A stretch of DNA of 11,610 bases from CAYMEV01 sp964431655 [NCBI: uncultured bacterium] (GTDB lineage: Bacteria; CAYMEV01). The position numbers and the translations under genes are program-made. Of the stretch, positions 1 through 6,756 are shown piece after piece (the first letter of the stretch is position 1; each line of letters begins with the position of its first letter). Below the pieces are notes generated by a model. The model was not told the DNA's origin. It saw only the letters and a program-made list of their open reading frames with translations, and ran no database searches. The DNA lies in the NCBI GenBank assembly GCA_964431655.1, contig CAYSKJ010000098.1:1-11610 (forward strand). Direction: 5' to 3'.

Positions 1-3000
1 GGTTTATCGCACATTTTGCAGGAGATGCTTTTATGGCAGTATTTCCAGAAGATGCCATTGAAACCTGCAGAGCAGGAATAAACATTAGAAATGAAGTTGC
101 TTTACGGCAGGTTAAAGCAACAAAATTCGGGGATTTCAATATATCTGTTAAAATAGGCATATCCTATGGATTAGTAGAATGGGGCATAACGGGGCTGAGG
201 GAGAAAAAAACCTATTATTTCAAGGGTGAGGCGGTTAACAGCTGTTCAGAAGCTGAAAAAAATTGCAGTCCCATGGATATTGTAATAGATGAAGCAGCCT
301 TTGAACAAATAGAAAAAATATCAAGAACCTCAAAAATAGCATCGGGATTCCGAATCCTGTCAGATATTTCTTCCGGAGATATAAACCATGATAAAATTAA
401 TAAAAGTGAGAAGTGCCATAAGAGCATCAGATCATTTATTCCTCAGATAATTCTTGATAGTAAGCCCGTTGATGAACTCAGGGATGCTGTCAGCATCTTT
501 ATATGCATAAAAGAAAAAGAATGGAAATATGATAATCTGAACCGATTTTCTGCCGATATGCTTGAGCTGGCACAAAAATGGGGGGGCTATTTCAGCAGGA
601 TCAGCTTTGGAGACAAAGGATGCAGTGCCCTTATAAATTTCGGTATTCCTGTAATGCATGAAAATAATATGGAGAGAGCACTGGAGTTTATTCTGGAAGT
701 CAGTACAATCTACGGGAATGATATAAAAGCAGGTATAACCTTCGGAAGGCTTTTTGCGGGGTATATCGGAAGCGGTCAGAGGTCTGCCTATGATGTCCTG
801 GGGGATTCAGTCAATCTGTCCGCGAGAATTGCCGTGGAGTCCGATTGGGGCGATCTGAGGATGCCCAGGGATACAGCTGAATTGTCAAGAGGCAGTTTTA
901 ATGTTAGATATGTCGGGCAATTTAAATTCAAAGGCAAGAAAAGAAAAATATATGTCTATAAGCTTGAAGGTAAGAGGGCATTGCAGGAGTTAAGCTTCAA
1001 AGGCCCCTTTTTTGGAAGGGACAGGGAAATTAAAACTTTGAACAGGTATATAAGACCGGTTTTCAATAATAGATTTGGAGGAATTGTATATATTTACGGT
1101 GAACCGGGTATGGGAAAATCCAGGCTGGTTTATGAAAGCATGCTTTCAGTCAGTCATAGCAAGGAAAACTGCATTTTGCAATGCGACTGTATTCTTAGAA
1201 AACCCTGGAGCCCCTTTAAGTATTTTTTTTATTATTATTTCCGTCAGGAACACAATAATTCAGAAAAAGATAACAAGGCAGAATTTAAGAGACGTTTCGT
1301 GATGCTGTCAGGTTCCCTGGACAAAACAGGAAATGACAGGGCAAAAGAGATAAAAGCTGAACTAAGCAAAAGAGAATCAGCCCTCATGGCTCTGCTTTCC
1401 CTTGATACGCAGGATACTTTTTATGCACGGCTGGATGCTGAACAGCAGCATAATAATACTGTTTATGCTATAAAAGATTTTTTTAAGGCTTTAAGCCTTA
1501 TTAAACCTTTGATTATACAGGTTGAGGACATACATTGCATAGACCATGACTCTGCTGAAACCCTCAGGCATCTCACAATAAATATGGAATCATATCCACT
1601 GGTTATTGTCTGCTCAGGCAGATATAATGATGACGGATCCAGACCTGAGATCGTCTGCGAAAAAAATACCCGCACAAATATAATTGATCTGTGTGGTCTC
1701 GATAATGAGGCCTCCGTAAAGATGGCGGAGAAAATACTCGGTAATCCTCCCGGAAAGACCCTCACTGATATTATACTGGAGAGGGCCGGGAATAATCCTT
1801 TCTACCTGGAGCAGTTATGTCTTTTCATGAGGGAGAATAATTATATAGAACTGAAAGAAGGATTATACAGACTGTCCAGGGAAACCGATGATGTTCCATC
1901 GGGTATCAGTGAAATACTGATAACCAGGATAGACAGACTGTCACAGGAGCTGAGAGAGCTTACCAAGATTGCATCGGTATTTGGCCAGGAGTTTGAACAT
2001 AAACTGCTGTTCAAAACTATAGGCATATTAAGCGATATGATAAAATTATATGAACGCGTTGAGCAGAAGGGGTTTGATTGTGAAGCAATATATAAGATAA
2101 TGGGGCTGGACAAGAGAAAACTTCTTAAAGAAGGGGAAAATAAGAGTCTGTGGGATGATATTGACGAGGTAAAATACCTCTTCAGGCATTCTCTGCTATG
2201 TGAAAGCGCATATTCAATGCAGCTGGAATACAGACTCAGGATACTGCACCGTACCGTTGCTGAGGCTATAGAGCATATATACAAAGCCAGGGAGGATTAT
2301 TTTATTGATTTAGCCCATCATTATGAGAGAGCAGGCATCAGGGACAAAGCCAGAGATTATCTTCAAAAGGCCGGGAATTATCTGCAAAAAACTTATAAGA
2401 ATCATGATGCAATAATAATCTATAAGAGGCTCCTTGAATACCTGGAAGATCCTGCAGAAATCATAGATGTTAAAATTAAAATTGGAACTATAATGGAACT
2501 TACGGGCAGGTGGACGGAATCTGAAATGATTTTCAAGGAGTGCATAATAGAATCAGAGACTATAAATAACGGCCCCCTTTTACTGGAATCATATAAATCT
2601 ATGAGCGATCTTTTAAGAAATATGTATAGATTAGAGGAAGCCAAAAAATATATAAAATCCTTTTATGATATTGCCCAAAAGTCAAATAATCTGGAGGAAA
2701 CTGGCACAGCTTACGGATATTGGGCAACAGTTTACGGTATGTCCGGTGAGTTTAAGAAATCATTAAGCTATTTAAAGAAATACCGGCAGATTGCAGAAGA
2801 GACAGGCGACAAACGGGGAGTTGCCACAGCTACAGGCAATATGGGGATTGTCTATATGAATACTGCTCAATATGAGAAGGCTCTGGACTGCCACAAAGTT
2901 AACAGGAAAATCAAGGAGAATCTTGGAGACATGCGAGGTGTAGCAATATCCCTCGGCAATATGGGAAATACTTATTATTATAAGGGTGATTTTAATAAAG

Positions 3001-3674
3001 CACTTGAACACTATGAACAGAACAGGCAGATTTTGGAAAAAATCGGCGATAAGAGAGGGATGGGCAAGGCATCTGGTAATATGGCTTTTGCTTATCTTCA
3101 ACAGGGGAAGTATAAAGAGGCATTAAAACATATTCGAAAAGACAAAGCTATTTCAGAAGAATTGGGTGACAGATACGGGATTGCCCATGCTATGGGCCTT
3201 ATCGGTGATATTTTCAGAAAAACGGGTGATAATAAAAAAGCATTGTCCAGTTATGAAGATGCAATAAAGATATTTTATGAAATAAGGGTAAAAAAGTCAT
3301 ATTTTCTTAAATGCCTTTCAGCCAAGGTGGATATACTTTTAGAAAAGGGTGATTTTGCCGGTGCGGGGCTGACTAACAATGAACTTTACAGGACTGCGAA
3401 GGATGGCGGCTATGCTGAGTATATATTATATTCCCGGCTGAATAGATGCAAAATAAACGGTATGAAAAACATGGAAAAAACTGCCAGATGCATCAGAAGG
3501 CTGATTACAGACGAAATTCCCGAGGATGTTAAAGCCATGCTGTTCTATGAGCTTTATGCTTTGGAAAAAAGCAGGGAAAGCAAAATAGCATGCCTCAAAT
3601 ACTACAGGAATTTGTATAGAATTTTCCCAAAGCATGAATATCTTCAACGGATTAAAGAACTTGAGGGTAAATGA
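1..3674 (+). CDS. Tandem class III adenylyl cyclase - STAND ATPase - TPR protein (5'-partial)
   Basis: Predicted cytoplasmic enzyme making cAMP from ATP, with the domain order of soluble adenylyl cyclase (ADCY10-like). The frame is open to the left edge. Codons 3-32 read FIAHFAGDAF, the metal-binding motif of cyclase domain C1, so the ATG at 33 is internal and the true start lies outside the window. Numbering from that Met: rest of C1 to about 110; C2 about 150-312, with DKGCSALINFG (194-204) and DVLGDSVNLSAR (254-265) holding Asp254, Asn261 and Arg265; AAA/STAND ATPase from about 325, with Walker A GEPGMGKS (356-363) and Walker B LIIQVEDIH (493-501); a helical linker with FRHSLLCESAY (717-727); degenerate TPRs about 755-890; five regular 40-residue TPRs 893-1092; and a C-terminal tail. 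C1 supplies the metal Asp and C2 the Asn/Arg pair, so one composite active site is expected. The stop is TGA at 3672. Family and architecture are clear; ATP specificity is inferred. Confidence 0.93.
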   Translation, partial: FIAHFAGDAFMAVFPEDAIETCRAGINIRNEVALRQVKATKFGDFNISVKIGISYGLVEWGITGLREKKTYYFKGEAVNSCSEAEKNCSPMDIVIDEAAFEQIEKISRTSKIASGFRILSDISSGDINHDKINKSEKCHKSIRSFIPQIILDSKPVDELRDAVSIFICIKEKEWKYDNLNRFSADMLELAQKWGGYFSRISFGDKGCSALINFGIPVMHENNMERALEFILEVSTIYGNDIKAGITFGRLFAGYIGSGQRSAYDVLGDSVNLSARIAVESDWGDLRMPRDTAELSRGSFNVRYVGQFKFKGKKRKIYVYKLEGKRALQELSFKGPFFGRDREIKTLNRYIRPVFNNRFGGIVYIYGEPGMGKSRLVYESMLSVSHSKENCILQCDCILRKPWSPFKYFFYYYFRQEHNNSEKDNKAEFKRRFVMLSGSLDKTGNDRAKEIKAELSKRESALMALLSLDTQDTFYARLDAEQQHNNTVYAIKDFFKALSLIKPLIIQVEDIHCIDHDSAETLRHLTINMESYPLVIVCSGRYNDDGSRPEIVCEKNTRTNIIDLCGLDNEASVKMAEKILGNPPGKTLTDIILERAGNNPFYLEQLCLFMRENNYIELKEGLYRLSRETDDVPSGISEILITRIDRLSQELRELTKIASVFGQEFEHKLLFKTIGILSDMIKLYERVEQKGFDCEAIYKIMGLDKRKLLKEGENKSLWDDIDEVKYLFRHSLLCESAYSMQLEYRLRILHRTVAEAIEHIYKAREDYFIDLAHHYERAGIRDKARDYLQKAGNYLQKTYKNHDAIIIYKRLLEYLEDPAEIIDVKIKIGTIMELTGRWTESEMIFKECIIESETINNGPLLLESYKSMSDLLRNMYRLEEAKKYIKSFYDIAQKSNNLEETGTAYGYWATVYGMSGEFKKSLSYLKKYRQIAEETGDKRGVATATGNMGIVYMNTAQYEKALDCHKVNRKIKENLGDMRGVAISLGNMGNTYYYKGDFNKALEHYEQNRQILEKIGDKRGMGKASGNMAFAYLQQGKYKEALKHIRKDKAISEELGDRYGIAHAMGLIGDIFRKTGDNKKALSSYEDAIKIFYEIRVKKSYFLKCLSAKVDILLEKGDFAGAGLTNNELYRTAKDGGYAEYILYSRLNRCKINGMKNMEKTARCIRRLITDEIPEDVKAMLFYELYALEKSRESKIACLKYYRNLYRIFPKHEYLQRIKELEGK
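2709..3308 (+). repeat. Five 40-residue (120-bp) TPR units in the cyclase gene
   Basis: Residues 893-1092 (from the Met at 33) fall into five units of exactly 40 residues. The pattern is A-x-GNMG-x-x-Y, then G-x-Y-x-KAL, then GD-x-RG. The GNMG motif starts at residues 935, 975 and 1015, and GDKRG/GDMRG-type turns recur every 40 residues. These are the long-loop TPRs typical of protein-interaction arrays rather than the 34-residue type. No indels break the register. The fifth unit is the most diverged, with IRVKKS replacing the GD-x-RG turn. Confidence 0.85.
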
Positions 3675-3695
3675 GAATCTTTTTGCTATGCTTTA

Positions 3696-3723
3696 TTGAC
3701 CAGATGGAATAAAATATTATAGG
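3696..3723 (+). promoter_or_regulatory. Possible sigma70-type promoter for the Ig-like protein gene
   Basis: TTGACC (3696-3701) is followed after 16 bp by TATAGG (3718-3723), in the AT-rich 87-bp gap between the cyclase stop and the Ig-like gene. The -35 is good (5/6) and the -10 is moderate (4/6). The gap has no clear terminator hairpin, so read-through from the cyclase gene is also possible. Confidence 0.35.
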
Positions 3724-3761
3724 TTATTAATCTGAATATACTGCAATTAAAGGAGGATTTT

Positions 3762-4181
3762 ATGAAAAAGTCTGCAGTTTTTCTGACTGTCCTGATATTT
3801 TTGACTCTGACGTTTTCCCTGACATCACAGGATGTATTGACAGTGGAGAATATGCCGCCGGTGGTGGTTAAGACTGTGCCCGAGGCTGGAGATACAGGGG
3901 TTGACCCTGGCCTGCAGGAGATAAGTGTTACCTTCAGCAAGGATATGATGACACAGGACATGTGGTCCTGGGTGATGATATCCCGTGATTCATTTCCTGA
4001 AATAACCGGTGATATCAAATTCCTTGAGGATAAAAGGACCTGTACTGCCAGGGTGAGGCTTGAGCCGGGAAAGACCTATGCCATATGGTTCAACAGTGAA
4101 AAAATGGAAGGATTCAGGGATACATCCAGTTTGCCTGCCATACCCTATCTCCTTGTATTCCAGACAAAATCAGTTAATTAG
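3762..4181 (+). CDS. Secreted protein with a bacterial Ig-like (Big_5-type) domain
   Basis: A 139-residue protein, probably exported to the periplasm or outside the cell. Residues 1-22 form a Sec signal peptide: MKKS, a long hydrophobic core, then SLTS before Gln23. There is no lipobox Cys, so it is unlikely to be a lipoprotein. The mature part is one Ig-like domain: PPVVVKTVPEAGDTGVDPG (32-50), then EISVTFSKDM with the Phe-Ser-Lys-Asp-Met strand typical of Big_5 domains, and EPGKTYAIWF (101-110) leading to a closing LVFQT strand. Such domains normally occur inside larger surface or enzyme proteins; here one stands alone, so it may be an adhesion or binding module. The start is set by AAAGGAGG at 3749-3756, 5 nt upstream. 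It ends 3 nt before the convergent methyltransferase stop. The molecular role is unknown. Confidence 0.85.
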   Translation: MKKSAVFLTVLIFLTLTFSLTSQDVLTVENMPPVVVKTVPEAGDTGVDPGLQEISVTFSKDMMTQDMWSWVMISRDSFPEITGDIKFLEDKRTCTARVRLEPGKTYAIWFNSEKMEGFRDTSSLPAIPYLLVFQTKSVN

Positions 4182-4184
4182 TTA

Positions 4185-4868
4185 TTAATCTGACTTATTG
4201 TTTACCAGGTGGTATATCCTGTTACAGCCTCCATTGCCCGGAAAGGTATAAATCCTATTATCCATGATTTCAAAGTTTTGTAAAAGCAGTTTTTCAAGAT
4301 CCCTGTCGTTAAGATTATAGAGAAAAATGCCTTCTTTTTCCCGGTAAAAATCCTTTGAAATCTCCTCCATCTGCCACATTTTTATGAGGTTTTTATCCCC
4401 GATATACATATTGAACTTAGCAAAAATTCTACCCCGGGGTCTTACTATCCTGCTGATTTCCTTCAATGCGGCAGAAGAATCATCAGGGGCGATATTATCC
4501 AGTATGTTTGATGCTATGGCAGAATCAAAGCTGTTTTCCTTCAGTGTTTTCAAGGTTTCAGCACCGCCTGCGGAAAAATGTACCCGGTGCTCAAGCTTAT
4601 TTTTTACAGCAAATTCAATGGCAATCTCTATTGCTTTTTCTGAGATGTCAATCCCCCGGGCTTTTTTTATGCCGTGGTATATTGCCCTGAATATGTACCT
4701 GCCTGCCCCGCAGCCAAAATCAATGAGGCTCTCGGCCCCCTGCACAGACCACTGTATACCTTCATCAAGCGTGGGGGGCAGGGGTGTTTGTGAATCCGGC
4801 AGTTCATATCTGCTGAATCTGCGGTTCCAGAATTCTTTTGTTTCCAGGTATATATCGTTACTGTTCAT
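4185..4868 (-). CDS. Class I SAM-dependent methyltransferase
   Basis: A 227-residue soluble protein expected to transfer a methyl group from S-adenosylmethionine to an unknown acceptor. Motif I is LIDFGCGAG (48-56). The acidic ribose-binding residue is Asp74 in RGIDIS. A motif IV-like stretch, FDSAIASNILDNI, follows at about 114-126, and a motif VI-like segment, IVRPRGRIFAKF, at about 141-152. This matches the Methyltransf_11/25 fold, including the post-motif LKEISRIVRPRG helix-turn. The reading frame is open up to an ATG at 4970, but that start has no Shine-Dalgarno and would add a poorly conserved-looking leader. The ATG at 4868 has AAAGG 8 nt upstream and begins MNSNDIYLETKEFW, so I chose it. 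It is convergent with the Ig-like gene. The substrate (metabolite, RNA or protein) cannot be told from sequence. Confidence 0.85.
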   Translation of the reverse strand: MNSNDIYLETKEFWNRRFSRYELPDSQTPLPPTLDEGIQWSVQGAESLIDFGCGAGRYIFRAIYHGIKKARGIDISEKAIEIAIEFAVKNKLEHRVHFSAGGAETLKTLKENSFDSAIASNILDNIAPDDSSAALKEISRIVRPRGRIFAKFNMYIGDKNLIKMWQMEEISKDFYREKEGIFLYNLNDRDLEKLLLQNFEIMDNRIYTFPGNGGCNRIYHLVNNKSD

Positions 4869-4903
4869 GGTGTTTACCTTTGATTTCCGTCCCCTTTCTG
4901 GTA

Positions 4904-4931
4904 AATGTAATGCTTGTTTAATATTAATCAA
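4904..4931 (-). promoter_or_regulatory. Possible promoter for the methyltransferase gene
   Basis: On the minus strand TTGATT (4931-4926) is followed after 16 bp by TACATT (4909-4904), roughly 35 nt upstream of the chosen ATG at 4868. Both hexamers match consensus in about four of six positions. If used, transcription would start near 4898, which excludes the upstream ATG at 4970 and supports the shorter protein. Confidence 0.3.
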
Positions 4932-5090
4932 TACAAAATAATTCCGCAATATAAAAGGGCTATAAAGCATGATGAAGGCAGGCCCGCCTGGCAGGGATGC
5001 CCTTTGATCAAAAAGGTACAGCTTTTATCCCTTTGAGACCGGGCTTGATATATGCAGAAGAATTCAGGGTTCGGTTATGGAAAATAAGAC

Positions 5091-5122
5091 GTGAAGCAAA
5101 AAGAACCGTCCCTTTTGCTTCG
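5091..5122. repeat. REP-like palindromic repeat, copy 1
   Basis: A 32-nt unit containing a perfect 9-bp inverted repeat, GAAGCAAAA (5093-5101) and TTTTGCTTC (5113-5121), around the 11-nt loop AGAACCGTCCC. It is identical over all 32 nt to the copy at 5157. A hairpin with a GC-containing stem and a conserved asymmetric loop fits a REP/BIME-type dispersed element, such as those mobilised by RAYT (Y1-type) transposases. No transposase gene is present here. Confidence 0.75.
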
Positions 5123-5156
5123 AAGAAAATGCGATTAAATTCGGGCTATGCCGGCT

Positions 5157-5188
5157 GTGAAGCAAAAAGAACCGTCCCTTTTGCTTCG
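5157..5188. repeat. REP-like palindromic repeat, copy 2
   Basis: An exact 32-nt copy of the unit at 5091, in the same orientation and 66 bp downstream. Its stem arms are 5159-5167 and 5179-5187. It lies 20 nt past the stop of the DUF4359-like gene, so the hairpin could also shape the 3' end of that transcript. No U-tract follows it on the minus strand, so I do not call it a terminator. Confidence 0.75.
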
Positions 5189-5199
5189 CTTTTGCTTCG
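5178..5199. repeat. 11-bp tandem duplication at the edge of REP-like copy 2
   Basis: CTTTTGCTTCG occurs at 5178-5188, as the right arm of copy 2, and is repeated immediately at 5189-5199. The extra arm gives the left stem of copy 2 an alternative pairing partner. It looks like slippage or the remnant of a third unit. Confidence 0.7.
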
Positions 5200-5207
5200 C
5201 GCTGGAT

Positions 5208-5516
5208 TCAGAAATTTTCTATATCGCCTGCGATTACATTTCCCAGGATGCCGAAGGTCGCTGTCTTGTCTTTTCTCTTCAGGGTGGAGCAGACAATATA
5301 ATTATTGTAGGTTAACCCGGAGAGATCAACCATTACATCTGTAATTCCAATCTTTGCGTTTATGGTGCCTGCAATGCCTTTATCCTCCATCTGGCCTCTT
5401 ATGGACTGCTTCAGGTACGCAACATGCTTTTCCCGGGACGGGTTTGTAAGGGCAAGCACCGCAAGGATGATGAAAATAACCAGTGCAAGTCCTAATCTAT
5501 TTGTTTTTTTGCTCAT
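5208..5516 (-). CDS. Small membrane-anchored DUF4359-like protein
   Basis: A 102-residue protein with a short basic N-terminus (MSKKTNR), one hydrophobic helix at about 8-24 (LGLALVIFIILAVLALT), and then a soluble domain. TNPSREKHVAYLK after the helix, and NNYIVCSTLK with FGILGNVI near the C-terminus, resemble the DUF4359 family: an N-terminal anchor, an NPS motif, then a short alpha/beta domain ending in a GxLG-type strand. The function of that family is unknown to me. The helix is either a signal anchor or an uncleaved signal peptide, which would put the domain outside the cytoplasm. The start is supported by AAGGA 6 nt upstream of the ATG at 5516. It is transcribed divergently from the HD-domain gene, 69 bp away, and two REP-like hairpins lie just past its stop. 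The family match is from recall. Confidence 0.75.
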   Translation of the reverse strand: MSKKTNRLGLALVIFIILAVLALTNPSREKHVAYLKQSIRGQMEDKGIAGTINAKIGITDVMVDLSGLTYNNYIVCSTLKRKDKTATFGILGNVIAGDIENF

Positions 5517-5541
5517 AATCTTTCCTTTTTTTATTAATTAT

Positions 5542-5549
5542 ATTATAAT
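5542..5549. promoter_or_regulatory. Shared symmetric -10 element of a divergent promoter
   Basis: ATTATAAT is its own reverse complement, so TATAAT can be read on the plus strand (5544-5549) toward the HD gene and on the minus strand (5547-5542) toward the DUF4359-like gene. It lies in the 69-bp gap between the two divergent starts. No good -35 hexamer is visible in either direction at 16-18 bp, so strength and direction are uncertain. Confidence 0.45.
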
Positions 5550-5585
5550 GTAAGGAATAATAAATAATTATTTTCGGAGCTGTCT

Positions 5586-6179
5586 ATGGATATTCAGAGA
5601 TTTAAAAAGCAGATCCAATTCATTGTAGAGATAGACAGGGTCAAGCATATACTGCGTCAGACCAGGCTTTTTGACTCTTCAAGGCATGAGAATGATGCCG
5701 AGCATGCCTGGCATCTGGGGCTCATGGCCATGGTGCTGGCTGAATACTCCAGTGCGCCGGTTGACCTGTGCAGGGTCATCAGGATGGTCCTGATCCATGA
5801 CATTGTTGAGATAGATGCGGGGGATACATTCCTTTATTCAGAGGACAGGGAGAGTGCCTCAGAAAGGGAGGAGAAGGCTGCTCAGAGGATATTCGGCCTT
5901 CTGCCGCCGGACCAGGCGGATGAATTCTATCAGCTCTGGAGGGAATTTGAAGAAAGGCAGACTGCAGATGCTAAATTTGCAGGGGCACTGGACCGCCTTG
6001 AGCCCGTAATGCAGAATTACCATAATCAGGGCTATGCCTGGAACAGGCATAAGGTCAAAAGCAGTCAGGTCATTGCAAAGAACGGGTATATAAGGGAAGG
6101 CTCCGAAGATCTGTGGGATTATGCTTACAGACTTATCAGAGAGTGTGTTGAAAAGGGCTGGATTGACAGGTATGAATAG
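5586..6179 (+). CDS. HD-domain phosphohydrolase, YfbR/HDDC2-like (HD_3)
   Basis: A 197-residue soluble metal-dependent phosphohydrolase, most like the HD_3 group that includes YfbR 5'-deoxynucleotidase and HDDC2. Visible metal ligands and catalytic residues are His40 in ENDAEHAWH, His71-Asp72 in LIHDIVEIDAGD with Glu75 and Asp77 following, and a distal Asp136 in GALDRLEPVMQNY. The length and motif spacing fit the family. Its likely job is dephosphorylating (deoxy)nucleoside monophosphates, but substrate is inferred from family only. The start ATG has CGGAG 6 nt upstream and a TATAAT about 37 nt upstream. The 3' end overlaps the GrpB gene by 8 nt, so the two are probably co-transcribed and translationally coupled. 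The family call is secure; the exact substrate is not. Confidence 0.9.
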   Translation: MDIQRFKKQIQFIVEIDRVKHILRQTRLFDSSRHENDAEHAWHLGLMAMVLAEYSSAPVDLCRVIRMVLIHDIVEIDAGDTFLYSEDRESASEREEKAAQRIFGLLPPDQADEFYQLWREFEERQTADAKFAGALDRLEPVMQNYHNQGYAWNRHKVKSSQVIAKNGYIREGSEDLWDYAYRLIRECVEKGWIDRYE

Positions 6180-6756
6180 GATAACCCTAAGCGAATATTC
6201 TCCCGAATGGCCGAAGTTCTTTGAAGAACTGAGGGAGGTTTATACCGAGTGCCTGGAGGGGGTTCTCTTTGATGTTCTGCATGTGGGCAGTACATCGGTA
6301 AGAGGCCTTGCCGCAAAGCCCATCATAGATATAGACCTGGTGATTGAAAGCCGGGACAGGCTTGATGAGGCAAAAAAGATCCTTGGCAGGCTGGGATATG
6401 AATACCGGGGAGATCTGGGCATAAAAGACCGGGAAGCCTTCAAGCAGACAGGCGAGGATGTTCCAAGGACAAAAGCAGGCCGGAAGTGGCCCAGGCACAA
6501 CCTCTATGTATGCATCAAGGGCGCACTGTGCATAAGGAATCACCTGGCCTTCAGGGATTTCTTAAGGAATAATCCCCAAAAGGCAAAAGAATACGCTGAC
6601 CTGAAAAAGAGGCTTGCATCTGAAGATCCCTTCGGAATTGATACCTACTGTATGAAAAAAACACCCTTTATACTGGAGGTTTTAAGGAATACAGGGTTTT
6701 TGGAAAAGGACCTCGAGGATATAATGCTCCAGAACAGGATTATGAAGCGTTTATGA
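6172..6756 (+). CDS. GrpB/UPF0157 family protein
   Basis: A 194-residue member of the GrpB family, which has a nucleotidyltransferase-like fold. Signature segments are HVGSTSVRGLAAKPIIDID (37-55), with the Gly-Ser pair and Asp53/Asp55 in the positions of nucleotidyltransferase metal ligands; RHNLYVC (108-114); and NNPQKAKEYADLKKRLA (133-149). In most members I recall, the residue after GSTSV is Pro; here it is Arg44. The activity of free-standing GrpB proteins is poorly defined. The frame is open upstream to 6121, but the family begins close to MNRITLSEYSPEWP, so the ATG at 6172 is chosen. That ATG overlaps the HD-gene stop (ATGAATAG) and has little Shine-Dalgarno of its own, which implies coupling. 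The TGA stop directly abuts the convergent kinase gene stop. Confidence 0.9.
   Translation: MNRITLSEYSPEWPKFFEELREVYTECLEGVLFDVLHVGSTSVRGLAAKPIIDIDLVIESRDRLDEAKKILGRLGYEYRGDLGIKDREAFKQTGEDVPRTKAGRKWPRHNLYVCIKGALCIRNHLAFRDFLRNNPQKAKEYADLKKRLASEDPFGIDTYCMKKTPFILEVLRNTGFLEKDLEDIMLQNRIMKRL

Larger units (their letters stand above)
4869..5207. other. Intergenic region with REP-like repeats and no supported gene
   Basis: About 340 bp between the methyltransferase start and the stop of the DUF4359-like gene. The right part (5091-5199) holds two identical 32-nt palindromic repeats plus an 11-bp tandem duplication. The left part is AT-rich and probably holds the methyltransferase promoter. A plus-strand open frame across 4997-5344 is not believable as a gene: the repeats merely translate twice as EAKRTVPFAS, and it overlaps the DUF4359-like gene on the other strand. 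Confidence 0.7.

Noticed and set aside
33-35. ATG at 33 as the start of the cyclase gene
   Set aside because: The frame is open to the window edge, and the preceding ten codons encode FIAHFAGDAF, an essential cyclase active-site strand. There is no ribosome-binding site at a sensible distance outside coding sequence.
1220-1240. T-rich run in the cyclase gene (FFYYYF) as a possible frameshift site
   Set aside because: The reading frame continues normally with recognisable domain sequence on both sides, so there is no evidence of slippage or a sequencing error.
4384-4941. 185-codon plus-strand open frame over the methyltransferase gene
   Set aside because: It is antisense to a gene with clear SAM-binding motifs. 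Its composition is shadow-like, with no ribosome-binding site or family resemblance.
4869-4970. 34-codon N-terminal extension of the methyltransferase to the ATG at 4970
   Set aside because: No Shine-Dalgarno precedes it, and a candidate promoter lies downstream of it. The ATG at 4868 has AAAGG at proper spacing and fits family length.
4997-5344. Plus-strand open frame of 115 codons over the repeat region
   Set aside because: The product is low-complexity with the repeat translated twice (EAKRTVPFAS). It has no Shine-Dalgarno and runs antisense into the DUF4359-like gene.
6121-6171. 17-codon upstream extension of the GrpB protein
   Set aside because: It lies wholly inside the HD gene and is not like the family N-terminus. 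GrpB proteins begin close to the L-x-x-Y-x-P-x-W segment that follows Met at 6172.
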